36,917 nt of DNA, from contig JAUQOZ010000066.1 of NCBI GenBank assembly GCA_030550625.1, forward strand, positions 1 through 36,917. Direction: 5' to 3'. Under the pieces are notes generated by a model. The model was not told the origin of the DNA. It saw only the letters and a program-made list of their open reading frames with translations, and searched no databases. Shown here piece by piece: positions 29,483-36,917 of the stretch (the stretch's first letter is position 1; the number at the start of each line of letters is the position of its first letter). Origin of the DNA: Chloroflexota bacterium. GTDB lineage: Bacteria; Chloroflexota; Chloroflexia; Chloroflexales; Chloroflexaceae. The position numbers were made by a program, and so were the translations under genes.

Positions 29483-31573
29483 TTACGAGCGCATTTGCTG
29501 CCGCACCGCGCGGACAAGGCCGTCATCATGCAGATCTTCCAACCGATAGTACACAGCGCGCAAACATTCGGCTAGCCGGCGCGAGAGGCCCCGATCGAAA
29601 TTCGGGTGCTCGGTATCGATCACTATCGAATGGATCTGATGCGCGGCGATCATCTCTGCGATCCGGTACGCCTCTTGCTGGGGCGGCAAGTCAGACAGCG
29701 CCACATTTGCCTGCCCATCTGTTAATAGTACCATCAGCGGTACCACTTCTGTATCACGCCGGCGAGCGCGTTCGAGCAACTCGAAGGCGGTAATCAAACC
29801 GCGCGACAACGGCGTCTTGCCGCCAGTCGGCATCGATTGCAAGCGGCGTTGCGCCAATTCGACGCTGTTGGTCAACGGCAATAGTACGCGGGCATAATCG
29901 CGCTGAAAGCTGACCAAACCCACCTGATCGCGGCGTTGATAAGCATCGCGCAGCAGCGAGAGCACCGCGGCTTTGGTGGCTTGCATGCGCTCTTCGGCAG
30001 CCATGCTCCAACTTGCATCAACCACGAAGCACACCGCATTGCGCGTGCGGCGGACTCGCACTTTTTGGCGGAGGTCTGACCGCTTAATCAACACCTTTGG
30101 ATGCCGGCGATGCGGCGAGCCAATGGTATGCAGCAACTCAGTGCGACGCTTCCGCTGATAGATCGCCGCTTCGCGCAAGGTGGCATCGAGCGCCAAATCA
30201 GTCACGCGCGCGGCGCGACGGCTGGTAATGTAGCGACCTTGCTTGCGCGTCGTGCGCGAGCGCGAGCGGCGACCGGGAGCGCGGCGTTGGAGGCGATCGG
30301 GCGTCGCTTCGAGGCGGCGCGGTTTAAAGATGTCGCCAGCCTTGTATTCGGCGCCGCCGGTTGACTTGTCGTCGGTTGGCGTAGTCGCTTCGGGTGTACC
30401 GGCCCCGCCAACCGGAACCGTGGCGCTGCCGCCGCCGCTCTCATTGCCGCCTTCATCGTTGCCATTGCTCACATCGGTGAGGTCAGGGTTTTTTTTTACT
30501 TCAGCCTGCGCACTGACCTCTTCGACCCGCTTGCCGTATTGGTCAAGGATGCTGGCCATCCGTTGCTCGTCAAGCTTGACTTCGCCGAACGGTTGGCGGC
30601 GCATACGGTGGGGCAGGGCCAGTTCGGCGGCTAGCCGGATATCGTCGGCGAGCAGCATGCGCCGGCCACTCCAAGCCGCGTGGGTACGGGCCGTTTCAAG
30701 GATGGTCAGATCGGCGCGGTGGCCATCAACCCCCATTTCAATGCAGAGACTGGCGACAACCGCCATGTCGGTGCGATCGATCCGCACTTCAGGCAGCAAA
30801 GCGCGGGCAGCGGCAATCCGTTGCGCTAACGCTTCTTCCGCTTCGTGCCATTGCTGGATGAATCCGAACGGATCGGCCTCGTAGGCCATGCGCCGCTCGA
30901 TGACGGCCACCCGGTCATTCACATCGGTCAGGCCAACCACTTCTACCGCCAAGCCGAAACGGTCGAGCAACTGCGGGCGCAATTCGCCTTCTTCGGGGTT
31001 CATCGTGCCGACAAGGATGAAGCGAGCTGGGTGCGACACGCTCACTCCCTCGCGCTCGACGGTGTTCACCCCCATCGCTGCGGCGTCAAGCAGCAGATCG
31101 ACGAGATGATCGTCAAGCAGATTGACCTCATCAACGTAGAGCACACCGCGGTTGACTTGCGCCAGCAACCCCGGCTCAAAGCGGCGTTGGCCTTCGGTAA
31201 TCGCATGTTCGAGGTCGAGCGAGCCTACCACCCGGTCTTCCGAGGCTGAAACCGGCAATTCCACCAGCCGGATCGGGCGCACCATCGTTGGCAGCGGCCC
31301 CTGCGCGAGACGAGCTTGGCAAGAAGCGCACAGTGTCGCCGGTGTGTCGGGATCGCAACTGTAGGGGCAATCAACCACCACTTTGATCGATGGCAACAGG
31401 CGCGTTAGCGCGCGCACCGCGGTTGATTTAGCCGTCCCCTTCTCGCCGCGAATCAGCACGCCGCCAATGCGGGGGTTGATCGCATTGAGAATCAGAGCGC
31501 GTTTGAGCCGCTCTTGGCCGACAATGGCGGAGAATGGATAGACCGGTCGTTGCGGAAGGCTTGTGATATTCAC
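29483..31573 (-). CDS. Fused BchI-BchD type magnesium/cobalt chelatase AAA+/vWA protein
   Basis: A 696-residue protein. The AAA+ module (1-350) has an intact Walker [10 protein letters not shown] at 43-51 and Walker B V-L-Y-V-D-E with NLL. Classical BchD proteins have a decayed ATPase site, so this looks like a BchI-type motor joined to a BchD part. A disordered Gly/Ser/Asp linker (about 362-400) and an Arg-rich stretch lead to a vWA domain (about 510-696) with the MIDAS D-A-S-W-S (Asp519, Ser521, Ser523). Such proteins drive metal insertion into tetrapyrroles; Mg for BChl is likely in this organism, Co for cobalamin possible. The start is GTG 31573, close after an in-frame stop. A run of nine A (minus strand, 30497-30489) lies at the module junction. 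Confidence 0.82.
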   Translation of the reverse strand: MNITSLPQRPVYPFSAIVGQERLKRALILNAINPRIGGVLIRGEKGTAKSTAVRALTRLLPSIKVVVDCPYSCDPDTPATLCASCQARLAQGPLPTMVRPIRLVELPVSASEDRVVGSLDLEHAITEGQRRFEPGLLAQVNRGVLYVDEVNLLDDHLVDLLLDAAAMGVNTVEREGVSVSHPARFILVGTMNPEEGELRPQLLDRFGLAVEVVGLTDVNDRVAVIERRMAYEADPFGFIQQWHEAEEALAQRIAAARALLPEVRIDRTDMAVVASLCIEMGVDGHRADLTILETARTHAAWSGRRMLLADDIRLAAELALPHRMRRQPFGEVKLDEQRMASILDQYGKRVEEVSAQAEVKKNPDLTDVSNGNDEGGNESGGGSATVPVGGAGTPEATTPTDDKSTGGAEYKAGDIFKPRRLEATPDRLQRRAPGRRSRSRTTRKQGRYITSRRAARVTDLALDATLREAAIYQRKRRTELLHTIGSPHRRHPKVLIKRSDLRQKVRVRRTRNAVCFVVDASWSMAAEERMQATKAAVLSLLRDAYQRRDQVGLVSFQRDYARVLLPLTNSVELAQRRLQSMPTGGKTPLSRGLITAFELLERARRRDTEVVPLMVLLTDGQANVALSDLPPQQEAYRIAEMIAAHQIHSIVIDTEHPNFDRGLSRRLAECLRAVYYRLEDLHDDGLVRAVRQQMRS

Positions 31574-31731
31574 GACAACAAAAATCTTCTAGCTCAACGC
31601 GAGCCAGAAGCCATAGCAGCAATGCCGCGTAATGTTGGGATGTGGCATCTTCATCATCCGGCGAGCGAACTTGACCTACGGCAATGCTTACGGCGAACAC
31701 GTCCACGTGCTTGCAACGAAGCAGCATAGCA

Positions 31732-31760
31732 ATTGTGTCATAAAGCTGCCGAAAAGTCAA
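31732..31760 (-). promoter_or_regulatory. Probable promoter of the chelatase gene
   Basis: On the minus strand TTGACT (31760-31755), a 17-nt spacer and CACAAT (31737-31732). The -10 is 5/6 of TACAAT. The leader to GTG 31573 would be about 150 nt. Confidence 0.45.
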
Positions 31761-31848
31761 ATGACGCTGTGCGTGATGAGGGGGAATGGGCGCCGAATTC
31801 ACACGGATGCGACGGATTTTAGCCATGTCTGATTATGTTTGGCCGGTA

Positions 31849-31857
31849 TGCTATAAT
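31849..31857 (+). promoter_or_regulatory. Extended -10 promoter of mreB
   Basis: TGC followed by a perfect TATAAT (31852-31857) forms an extended -10; no clear -35 is present. The -10 is part of a GCTATA-A-TATAGC palindrome (31850-31862). The leader to GTG 31944 is about 80 nt. Confidence 0.65.
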
Positions 31858-31943
31858 ATAGCGATTCGATCCGGGCTTATCCCGGTGTTGAGTTTGGTGA
31901 CGGCAGCAGCGGGCTGCCGGCGGGTAAGACGTGGAGTGTACTC

Positions 31944-33023
31944 GTGGGTCTCAACCCCTTCAATACGATTTTTGGCGCTTTTAGCCGCGATCTCGGCATT
32001 GATCTGGGCACTGCCAACACCTTGGTGCATGTGCGCGGCAAGGGCATTGTGATTAGCGAACCATCGGTAGTGGCCATCGATACGCGCACCAAGAAGGTGC
32101 ATGCGGTCGGGGCGGAAGCCAAGGCGATGGTGGGCAAGACGCCGGCCAATATCGTGGCGGTGCGGCCATTGAAGGATGGCGTGATCGCCGATTTCGATGT
32201 GGTCGAGCAGATGCTAGCCTACTTTATCAAGAAGGCGCATGCCTATGCCGCGTTGCCGCTGGTCGATCCCCGTCCGCGAGTGGTGGTCGGCGTGCCATCG
32301 GGCGTGACGGAAGTCGAGAAGCGCGCGGCGCGCGAAGCAGCGTTGAATGCCAAGGCGCGCGAGGCTTACGTGGTGGAAGAGCCGATGGCGGCTGCGATCG
32401 GGGCTGGGTTGCCGGTCGAAGAGCCGATCGGATCGATGATCGTTGATATTGGCGGTGGCACCACCGAGATCGCGGTCATTGCCCTTGGTGGCATTGTCAT
32501 CAATCACTCGATCCGGATCGCCGGCGACGAGATTGACGAGGCGATCATCCAGTTTGCCCGCCGCGAATACAACCTCTTGATCGGTGAACGGATGGCTGAA
32601 AAAGCGAAGATTGCCGCTGGTTCGGCCTATCCGCTTGATGAAGAGATTAAAGTGGTGTTGCGCGGGCGCGATCTGCTGACCGGCTTACCCAAAGCGATCG
32701 AGGTCAGCTCGGTGGAGTTACGCGAGGGCATTGCCGGCCCGGTGAACGCAATTGTCGCCGAGGTGCGGGCTGCGCTCGAAGAGACGCCGCCGGAGCTGGT
32801 GGCCGATATTATGGAGCATGGAATCATGCTGGCCGGCGGCGGCTCGTTGCTGCACGGGCTTGATAAGCGGATTGCGGCTGAGACGCGCATGCCGGTGCAT
32901 ATCGCGCAAGACCCGCTCTCGTGCGTGGCGCGCGGCGCCGGCAAGATGGTCGAACACTTCGATAATAGCGTCTACCAAGATATTCTGACGCGCGCACAAA
33001 CGAGCCGGCGGGTGCGGAGATAG
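31944..33023 (+). CDS. mreB: Rod shape-determining protein MreB
   Basis: A 359-residue bacterial actin. The N-terminus carries DLGIDLGTANTLVHVRGKG (phosphate 1), the middle MIVDIGGGTTEIAVIALGG (phosphate 2), and the C-terminal GIMLAGGGSLLHGLDKRI (adenosine motif). It polymerises under the membrane and directs side-wall peptidoglycan synthesis, as expected for a filamentous rod. GTG 31944 is preceded by GTGGAG seven bases upstream. It is the first gene of mreB-mreC-mreD-mrdA and is followed by mreC after 3 nt. Confidence 0.96.
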   Translation: MGLNPFNTIFGAFSRDLGIDLGTANTLVHVRGKGIVISEPSVVAIDTRTKKVHAVGAEAKAMVGKTPANIVAVRPLKDGVIADFDVVEQMLAYFIKKAHAYAALPLVDPRPRVVVGVPSGVTEVEKRAAREAALNAKAREAYVVEEPMAAAIGAGLPVEEPIGSMIVDIGGGTTEIAVIALGGIVINHSIRIAGDEIDEAIIQFARREYNLLIGERMAEKAKIAAGSAYPLDEEIKVVLRGRDLLTGLPKAIEVSSVELREGIAGPVNAIVAEVRAALEETPPELVADIMEHGIMLAGGGSLLHGLDKRIAAETRMPVHIAQDPLSCVARGAGKMVEHFDNSVYQDILTRAQTSRRVRR

Positions 33024-33026
33024 CGC

Positions 33027-33935
33027 ATGCGCGACTTTCTCGATGATCGCCCACTGAAATTACGCCGTGATCGCAGCGGCGATCGTCATTATTGGCGAGT
33101 AGCCGCGCTAGCGGTTGGGTTAGCATTGATCAGCGTACTGCTGATCGTCCTCGACCGGCAAGGGATTGTGGCGCCGGCGCGGTTGGCGGTGCGCGAGGCG
33201 GTGCAACCGCTGGCCGGCTGGTTGAGCGAGCGCCGCGCGATGATCGAGTCGTGGTGGGCGACACCGCGTGACGTGGCGGCGTTGCAAAACCGGATTGCCG
33301 AACTGGAAGCGGAAAATGCGCGCCTCAACAGCGAAGTGCTGCGACTGGAACAGGCGCGGGTCGAGAATATCTTTTTACGCCAGCAACTGGCTATTACGCG
33401 CACGTATCCATGGAAAATCCTTGGCGCTGAGGTGATGGTGCGCGCGCCGGATGCGGCGCGGCGCGTGTTAACCATTGCGCGCGGGGTTGAGGATGGCGTG
33501 CAAGTGGGCATGGCGGTGATTGGCCAGCAACCGGGCGGCCCGCCGGCGTTGATTGGTGTGGTTGAGTCTGTTGGGCCGCGCACCGCCGATGTGTTGATGA
33601 TTACCGATATTAGCAGCCAGCTCAGCGTGCGAGTGTTGCAGGCCGATGGCGCACCGTTAGGCTTGATGCAAGGTCAATGGCAACGCGGCTCGCGTTTGCG
33701 GGTGGAATTAATCGATCGCAACGTGACGATGCGGGTGGGTGAGCGGGTGGTGACCGCCGGTTTGAGCGGGGCGCTTGATCTGCCGCTCGATCTGGCGGCG
33801 ATGCCGGCAGCCGTGCCGATTGGTACGATCGAGACGGTACAGCAAGAGGGACAGCGCCAGATAGGTGCGATTAGGCCCTTCGTCGATCCGGATCAGGTGC
33901 GCTACGTGTGGGTGATTCTCAGCCAAGACGAATAG
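33027..33935 (+). CDS. mreC: Rod shape-determining protein MreC
   Basis: A 302-residue protein with a basic cytoplasmic N-terminus, one membrane helix (about 28-44, ALAVGLALISVLLIVL), a coiled-coil (about 85-115, LQNRIAELEAENARLNSEV) and the C-terminal beta domain with RGVEDGVQVGMAV and GLSGALDLPL. MreC sits outside the membrane and activates PBP2. Position between mreB and mreD confirms the call. Confidence 0.94.
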   Translation: MRDFLDDRPLKLRRDRSGDRHYWRVAALAVGLALISVLLIVLDRQGIVAPARLAVREAVQPLAGWLSERRAMIESWWATPRDVAALQNRIAELEAENARLNSEVLRLEQARVENIFLRQQLAITRTYPWKILGAEVMVRAPDAARRVLTIARGVEDGVQVGMAVIGQQPGGPPALIGVVESVGPRTADVLMITDISSQLSVRVLQADGAPLGLMQGQWQRGSRLRVELIDRNVTMRVGERVVTAGLSGALDLPLDLAAMPAAVPIGTIETVQQEGQRQIGAIRPFVDPDQVRYVWVILSQDE

Positions 33936-34441
33936 AAGAACGGCTGGCGCGCGAGCTGGGGCTGGCCTTGGTGTTGCTGGCGCTGGCGCTCGTGCAGGTA
34001 ACGTTGCTGACGGGCCTCGCAGGCTTTAGTGTCCCGATCCTGCTGGTACTAGCAATTGCGCGTGCCTTGGTTGGCGCCGGCACTGCCGAACCGGTGCGCG
34101 GGTTGATGCGCGGGTTGTGGTGGGCATTTTATGGTGGGTTGGCGCTTGATGTGTTAGGCACGATGCCGCTCGGCAGCCATGCCGTAGCCCATCTCTTGGC
34201 AGTGGCCATTGTTGGTTTAGCTGCCCGGCGGTTTGCCGTGGAACGTCCACTCGTGCCTTTGCTGGCCGTGGCTATTGGCACTATCATTTACGAAGTAACG
34301 CTGGCCTTGATTACCTCGCCGGCAATCGAAGATTGGCAGAGGTATGGGTTGGTGGTAGTGGCGCCGTCGGTGCTGCTGGCTTTGATTCCAACCCTGCCGG
34401 CGGTGGCGATTGTTCACCGGTTGGTGCGAGCGGATGGGTAG
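33908..34441 (+). CDS. mreD: Rod shape-determining protein MreD
   Basis: A 177-residue membrane protein with five or six hydrophobic segments (for example LALVLLALALVQVTLL and AFYGGLALDVLGTMPLG, which resembles the conserved GLLxDxxxxxxLG of MreD). It is a partner of MreC and RodA/PBP2 in the elongasome. The GTG start at 33908 overlaps mreC by 28 nt, which implies coupled translation; a later start is possible but would shorten the basic N-terminus. Confidence 0.88.
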   Translation: MGDSQPRRIEERLARELGLALVLLALALVQVTLLTGLAGFSVPILLVLAIARALVGAGTAEPVRGLMRGLWWAFYGGLALDVLGTMPLGSHAVAHLLAVAIVGLAARRFAVERPLVPLLAVAIGTIIYEVTLALITSPAIEDWQRYGLVVVAPSVLLALIPTLPAVAIVHRLVRADG

Positions 34442-34466
34442 ACAAGCGAAAGGCTGATGCCCAGTT

Positions 34467-36770
34467 ATGGCGAGAATCATTGCGCTACGGAGTGTCTTGT
34501 TGCTAGTGGTGGTTGTGCTGGTGGCGCGGCTGGCGCAACTGCAACTGGTGCAAACTGATGCGCAGCGGTTTGGCGCTGATATTGAAGTCACTACCCGCCG
34601 GTATCTGACCAACCAACCGCGTCGCGGCGAGATCTTCGATGCGCGCGGGGCATTACTTGCCGAGAGCGTGCCGATCTATAATTTGGCGGTGGTGCCGGGC
34701 CAATTGCCGTCAGCGAGCAGCGCGCCTGAACAGCGGGCGTTGACGTTGGCCCGGCTGGCGCAGATTGCCGGGTTGCCGGCAACGCTCATTATTGATCCTG
34801 CCAGCGCAATTGAAACGACCCCCGGCTTGCGCACCGAGTTAGCAGCATTGGGGACACTGCCTTCGCTCACGTCCACTGAGGCCGTCACACTCACCATTGC
34901 TCCGCCCGATATCTTGCGCGCACTCACGATTAGCCAAACCTATCGCGACGTCGCAATGCTGGCTAATCCGGTCGAACAGCTTTTGCAACAGGCCAACGCG
35001 CGGAGTTACCAGCCGGTCGTGATTAAAGAGGACATTTCGCCGGAGTTGGTGTTAGCATTGCGTGAAAATGCCAATTACCTGCCCGGCGCGCGAGTGATCG
35101 AAGGTTTCCGCCGGCGTTACCCGTTGAGCAGCACCATTCCCTCGCTGTCACACCTGCTTGGCTACGTGGGCCGGATCAATGCCTGCGAGCTGGTGGCCGT
35201 GAATCCGGCCAGCTCGTGGCTGCGAGGTTTGGTTGATATTACGGCCAACGCGCCAACGTGCGGACTGATGGCCAAGCGAATTGACCCGGCCAGCGTTGGT
35301 TTGCCGCCCTATCTGCCGAGCGATCAGATTGGCAAAGATGGCCTTGAAGGTGCGTATGAGCAGGTGCTGCGCGGCCAGATGGGCATCGACTCGTTGCTAG
35401 TCGATGCGTTGCAGCGACCGGTCAGCGATGTCACCACGTTGCGTCCGGTCGCCAATGGCCATGATCTCGTCCTGACCATTGATGCCGAATTTCAGGCTGA
35501 AGTCGAGCGCATCTTGCAGCGCTGGATCAATGAAGGAGAGCAGCGGCGGCAAACGGCGCGCGAGGCGCACAAGCGGGCCTACGATCCGATTGTGGCCGGC
35601 GTCGCGGTAGCGATCGATCCGCGGAATGGACGGGTGTTGGCGATGGTCAGCCTGCCCGATTACGACAACAACATCTGGGTTGATCCGGCGCGGGCCAATG
35701 ATCTGCGGGCATTGCTCGCGCCGCCGAGCGCCGAAGCGCAACGCGAGCTGCAGCGGCTAGCGCCGTTTACCAATCGGGCGATCGCCGGCCAATATCCGCC
35801 CGGATCGACCTTAAAACAGTTTGTCGGTGCAGTGGCATTGCAACAAGGCGTGATCGCCGCCGATACCAAACTGCGCGATCCCGGCCTCTTGCGCCTGATC
35901 GAGCGGAGCGGAGCCGAGTTTATCTTGCCCAATTCGGTGCGCAATCGTGATAATGGTCTGATTGATGTGCGTGATGCGCTGCGCCTCTCGTCAAACGTCT
36001 TTTTTGCTAGTATTGCTGGCGGCAACGATCAGGCGACCAATCTTGATCAGCGCGCCTTGCGGATCACTGGTCTCGGTATTGACCAACTGGTCGAAGGGTT
36101 GTCGTGGTTCAATTTTGGCCGCACCACCGGGATCGATTTAGTTGGCGAGGCCGGCGGGCGAGTGCCGACACGGGCATGGAAAGCGCAGGTCTTGCGCGAA
36201 GCATGGACAACCGGTGATACCTACAATACCGCGATTGGGCAGGGCTATCTCGAGGTGACGCCGCTGCAACTGGCAGTGGCTGCCGGCGCAATCGCGACTG
36301 ATGGCACTCTCTATCGCCCGCACGTGGTTGACCGGATCGTTGATGAGAATGGCCAGCTCGTGCAGCAGATCCAACCCGAACCGCTCGGCAAAGCGCCAAT
36401 CGATCCGCAGCATCTAGCCACGATTCGCCAAGGACTCTTCGCTTCAATCACTGACGGCTTGGGCATCGCGGCGCGCGAGGCCTGTTCGGGCCTGCGCATT
36501 GCTGGTAAAACCGGCACGGCTGAGTTTGGGCCGTTGCTGACCACCGCCGATGGCCGGCTGGTGCGGCAGAGCCATGCGTGGTTCGCCGGCTTTGCGCCCT
36601 ATGAGAACCCTGAAATCGTGGTGGTCGTGCTGGTGGAAGGCGTCGGCGACCTCAACGACGGTTCATCGACGATTGCGGTGCCGGCGGTGACGCAGATTAT
36701 GCAAGCGTACTTTGGCGTGAATCCGCCTGAAAATCCGCCGTCGTTCTGTCCGGTGCTGCCGCGGTCGTAG
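34467..36770 (+). CDS. mrdA: Penicillin-binding protein 2 (MrdA), peptidoglycan transpeptidase
   Basis: A 767-residue class B PBP. One N-terminal membrane anchor (about 5-22), the dimerisation domain with QPRRGEIFDARGALLAES (about 50-68), then the transpeptidase domain with S-T-L-K (in YPPGSTLK, about 445-450), S-S-N (in RLSSNVFF, about 510) and K-T-G-T (in IAGKTGTAEF, about 680). It cross-links side-wall peptidoglycan in the elongasome with RodA. It is longer than the E. coli protein (633) because of extra sequence between the anchor and the catalytic domain (about 100-270). It ends the mre operon. Confidence 0.93.
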   Translation: MARIIALRSVLLLVVVVLVARLAQLQLVQTDAQRFGADIEVTTRRYLTNQPRRGEIFDARGALLAESVPIYNLAVVPGQLPSASSAPEQRALTLARLAQIAGLPATLIIDPASAIETTPGLRTELAALGTLPSLTSTEAVTLTIAPPDILRALTISQTYRDVAMLANPVEQLLQQANARSYQPVVIKEDISPELVLALRENANYLPGARVIEGFRRRYPLSSTIPSLSHLLGYVGRINACELVAVNPASSWLRGLVDITANAPTCGLMAKRIDPASVGLPPYLPSDQIGKDGLEGAYEQVLRGQMGIDSLLVDALQRPVSDVTTLRPVANGHDLVLTIDAEFQAEVERILQRWINEGEQRRQTAREAHKRAYDPIVAGVAVAIDPRNGRVLAMVSLPDYDNNIWVDPARANDLRALLAPPSAEAQRELQRLAPFTNRAIAGQYPPGSTLKQFVGAVALQQGVIAADTKLRDPGLLRLIERSGAEFILPNSVRNRDNGLIDVRDALRLSSNVFFASIAGGNDQATNLDQRALRITGLGIDQLVEGLSWFNFGRTTGIDLVGEAGGRVPTRAWKAQVLREAWTTGDTYNTAIGQGYLEVTPLQLAVAAGAIATDGTLYRPHVVDRIVDENGQLVQQIQPEPLGKAPIDPQHLATIRQGLFASITDGLGIAAREACSGLRIAGKTGTAEFGPLLTTADGRLVRQSHAWFAGFAPYENPEIVVVVLVEGVGDLNDGSSTIAVPAVTQIMQAYFGVNPPENPPSFCPVLPRS

Positions 36771-36796
36771 AGCTGCGAGGGCTGGGTGACGTTTTA

Positions 36797-36879
36797 CCGC
36801 AGGGGGCGCGGAGGGCGCAGAGGATGAGCGCCATCCCCAACCATCTTTGCGTGCTCTGCGGAGCCGGACAGCCGTCCGG
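36797..36879. repeat. Inverted repeat after mrdA (family B-like) with second hairpin
   Basis: CCGCAGGGGGCGCGG and GGGCGCAGAGGATG (36797-36825) pair imperfectly with CATCTTTGCGTGCTCTGCGG (36842-36861). A perfect hairpin CCGGAC-AGCC-GTCCGG follows (36864-36879). The CGCAGAGG core matches the hairpin after csmM. It probably terminates the mre operon. Confidence 0.55.
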
Positions 36880-36917
36880 TGCTCCTGCGCCTTTGTCGTT
36901 GGCCCTCACCCCCCAGT

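Larger units (their letters stand above)
31574..31943. other. Divergent intergenic region between the chelatase gene and mreB
   Basis: This 370-nt region holds a probable minus-strand promoter (31732-31760) and a plus-strand extended -10 promoter (31849-31857). Downstream of the latter, a short CCGGG-CTTAT-CCCGG hairpin (31871-31885) lies in the mreB leader. No gene was recognised. Confidence 0.6.

Noticed and set aside
1-36917. tRNA or rRNA genes, CRISPR arrays and insertion sequences
   Set aside because: GTTCGA-like stretches occur only inside coding regions without cloverleaf partners; no regularly spaced repeats and no transposase-like protein were found.

Overview
The window comes from a filamentous anoxygenic phototroph of the genus Chloroflexus or a very close relative (Chloroflexota). 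The main evidence is a csmA gene whose product matches, from memory, the Chloroflexus aurantiacus chlorosome baseplate protein almost residue for residue. It lies in one cluster with genes for BChl c synthase (bchK), a BchU-type methyltransferase and the envelope proteins CsmN and CsmM. The species is uncertain; the CsmA pro-tail seems to differ slightly from C. aurantiacus. All family names rest on motif recognition; no database search was run.

Layout. 1-2560: an alpha/beta hydrolase, a convergent truncated hemoglobin and a mutarotase-like protein. 2829-17109: a 14 kb run of sixteen plus-strand genes with short gaps. It starts at a consensus promoter and structured leader and ends at a strong hairpin: ArsA/Get3-like ATPase 1, csmA, two PH-like paralogues, ArsA-like 2, a degenerate ArsA-like 3, an alpha/beta hydrolase, a HExxH protein, a Pro-rich protein, two tandem lipase-like hydrolases, a membrane protein with its own promoter and operator-like palindrome, bchU, bchK, csmN, csmM. 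17154-18984: a type II NADH dehydrogenase-like flavoprotein and a START-like protein. 19125-20454: a small membrane protein and an HTH-M23 protein. 20608-24464: an ABC-2 exporter pair divergent from a KimA-like transporter, with a CRP-type palindrome between their promoters. 24493-27826 (minus): PfkB kinase, khpB, yidC, rnpA and rpmH, with a promoter and an attenuator-like terminator. 27884-31573 (minus): an S1-domain protein and a fused BchI-BchD type chelatase protein. 31852-36770: mreB, mreC, mreD and mrdA.

How the genes fit together. BchU and BchK complete the chlorosome pigment. CsmA makes the baseplate, and CsmM and CsmN sit in the lipid monolayer envelope. The three ArsA-like proteins share a C-terminal HSP20-like domain and lie around csmA with two PH-like proteins and several lipase-fold hydrolases. 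I infer that they form an uncharacterised targeting and assembly machinery for a lipid-monolayer organelle; this is the most interesting content of the window. The chelatase gene at 29483-31573 may also serve tetrapyrrole synthesis.

RNA-level features stand out. Hairpins bracket csmA, a terminator-like structure separates rpmH from rnpA, an A9 slippery tract lies at the module junction of the chelatase gene, and two families of small intergenic inverted repeats recur. I saw no tRNA, rRNA, CRISPR array, insertion sequence or replication origin.
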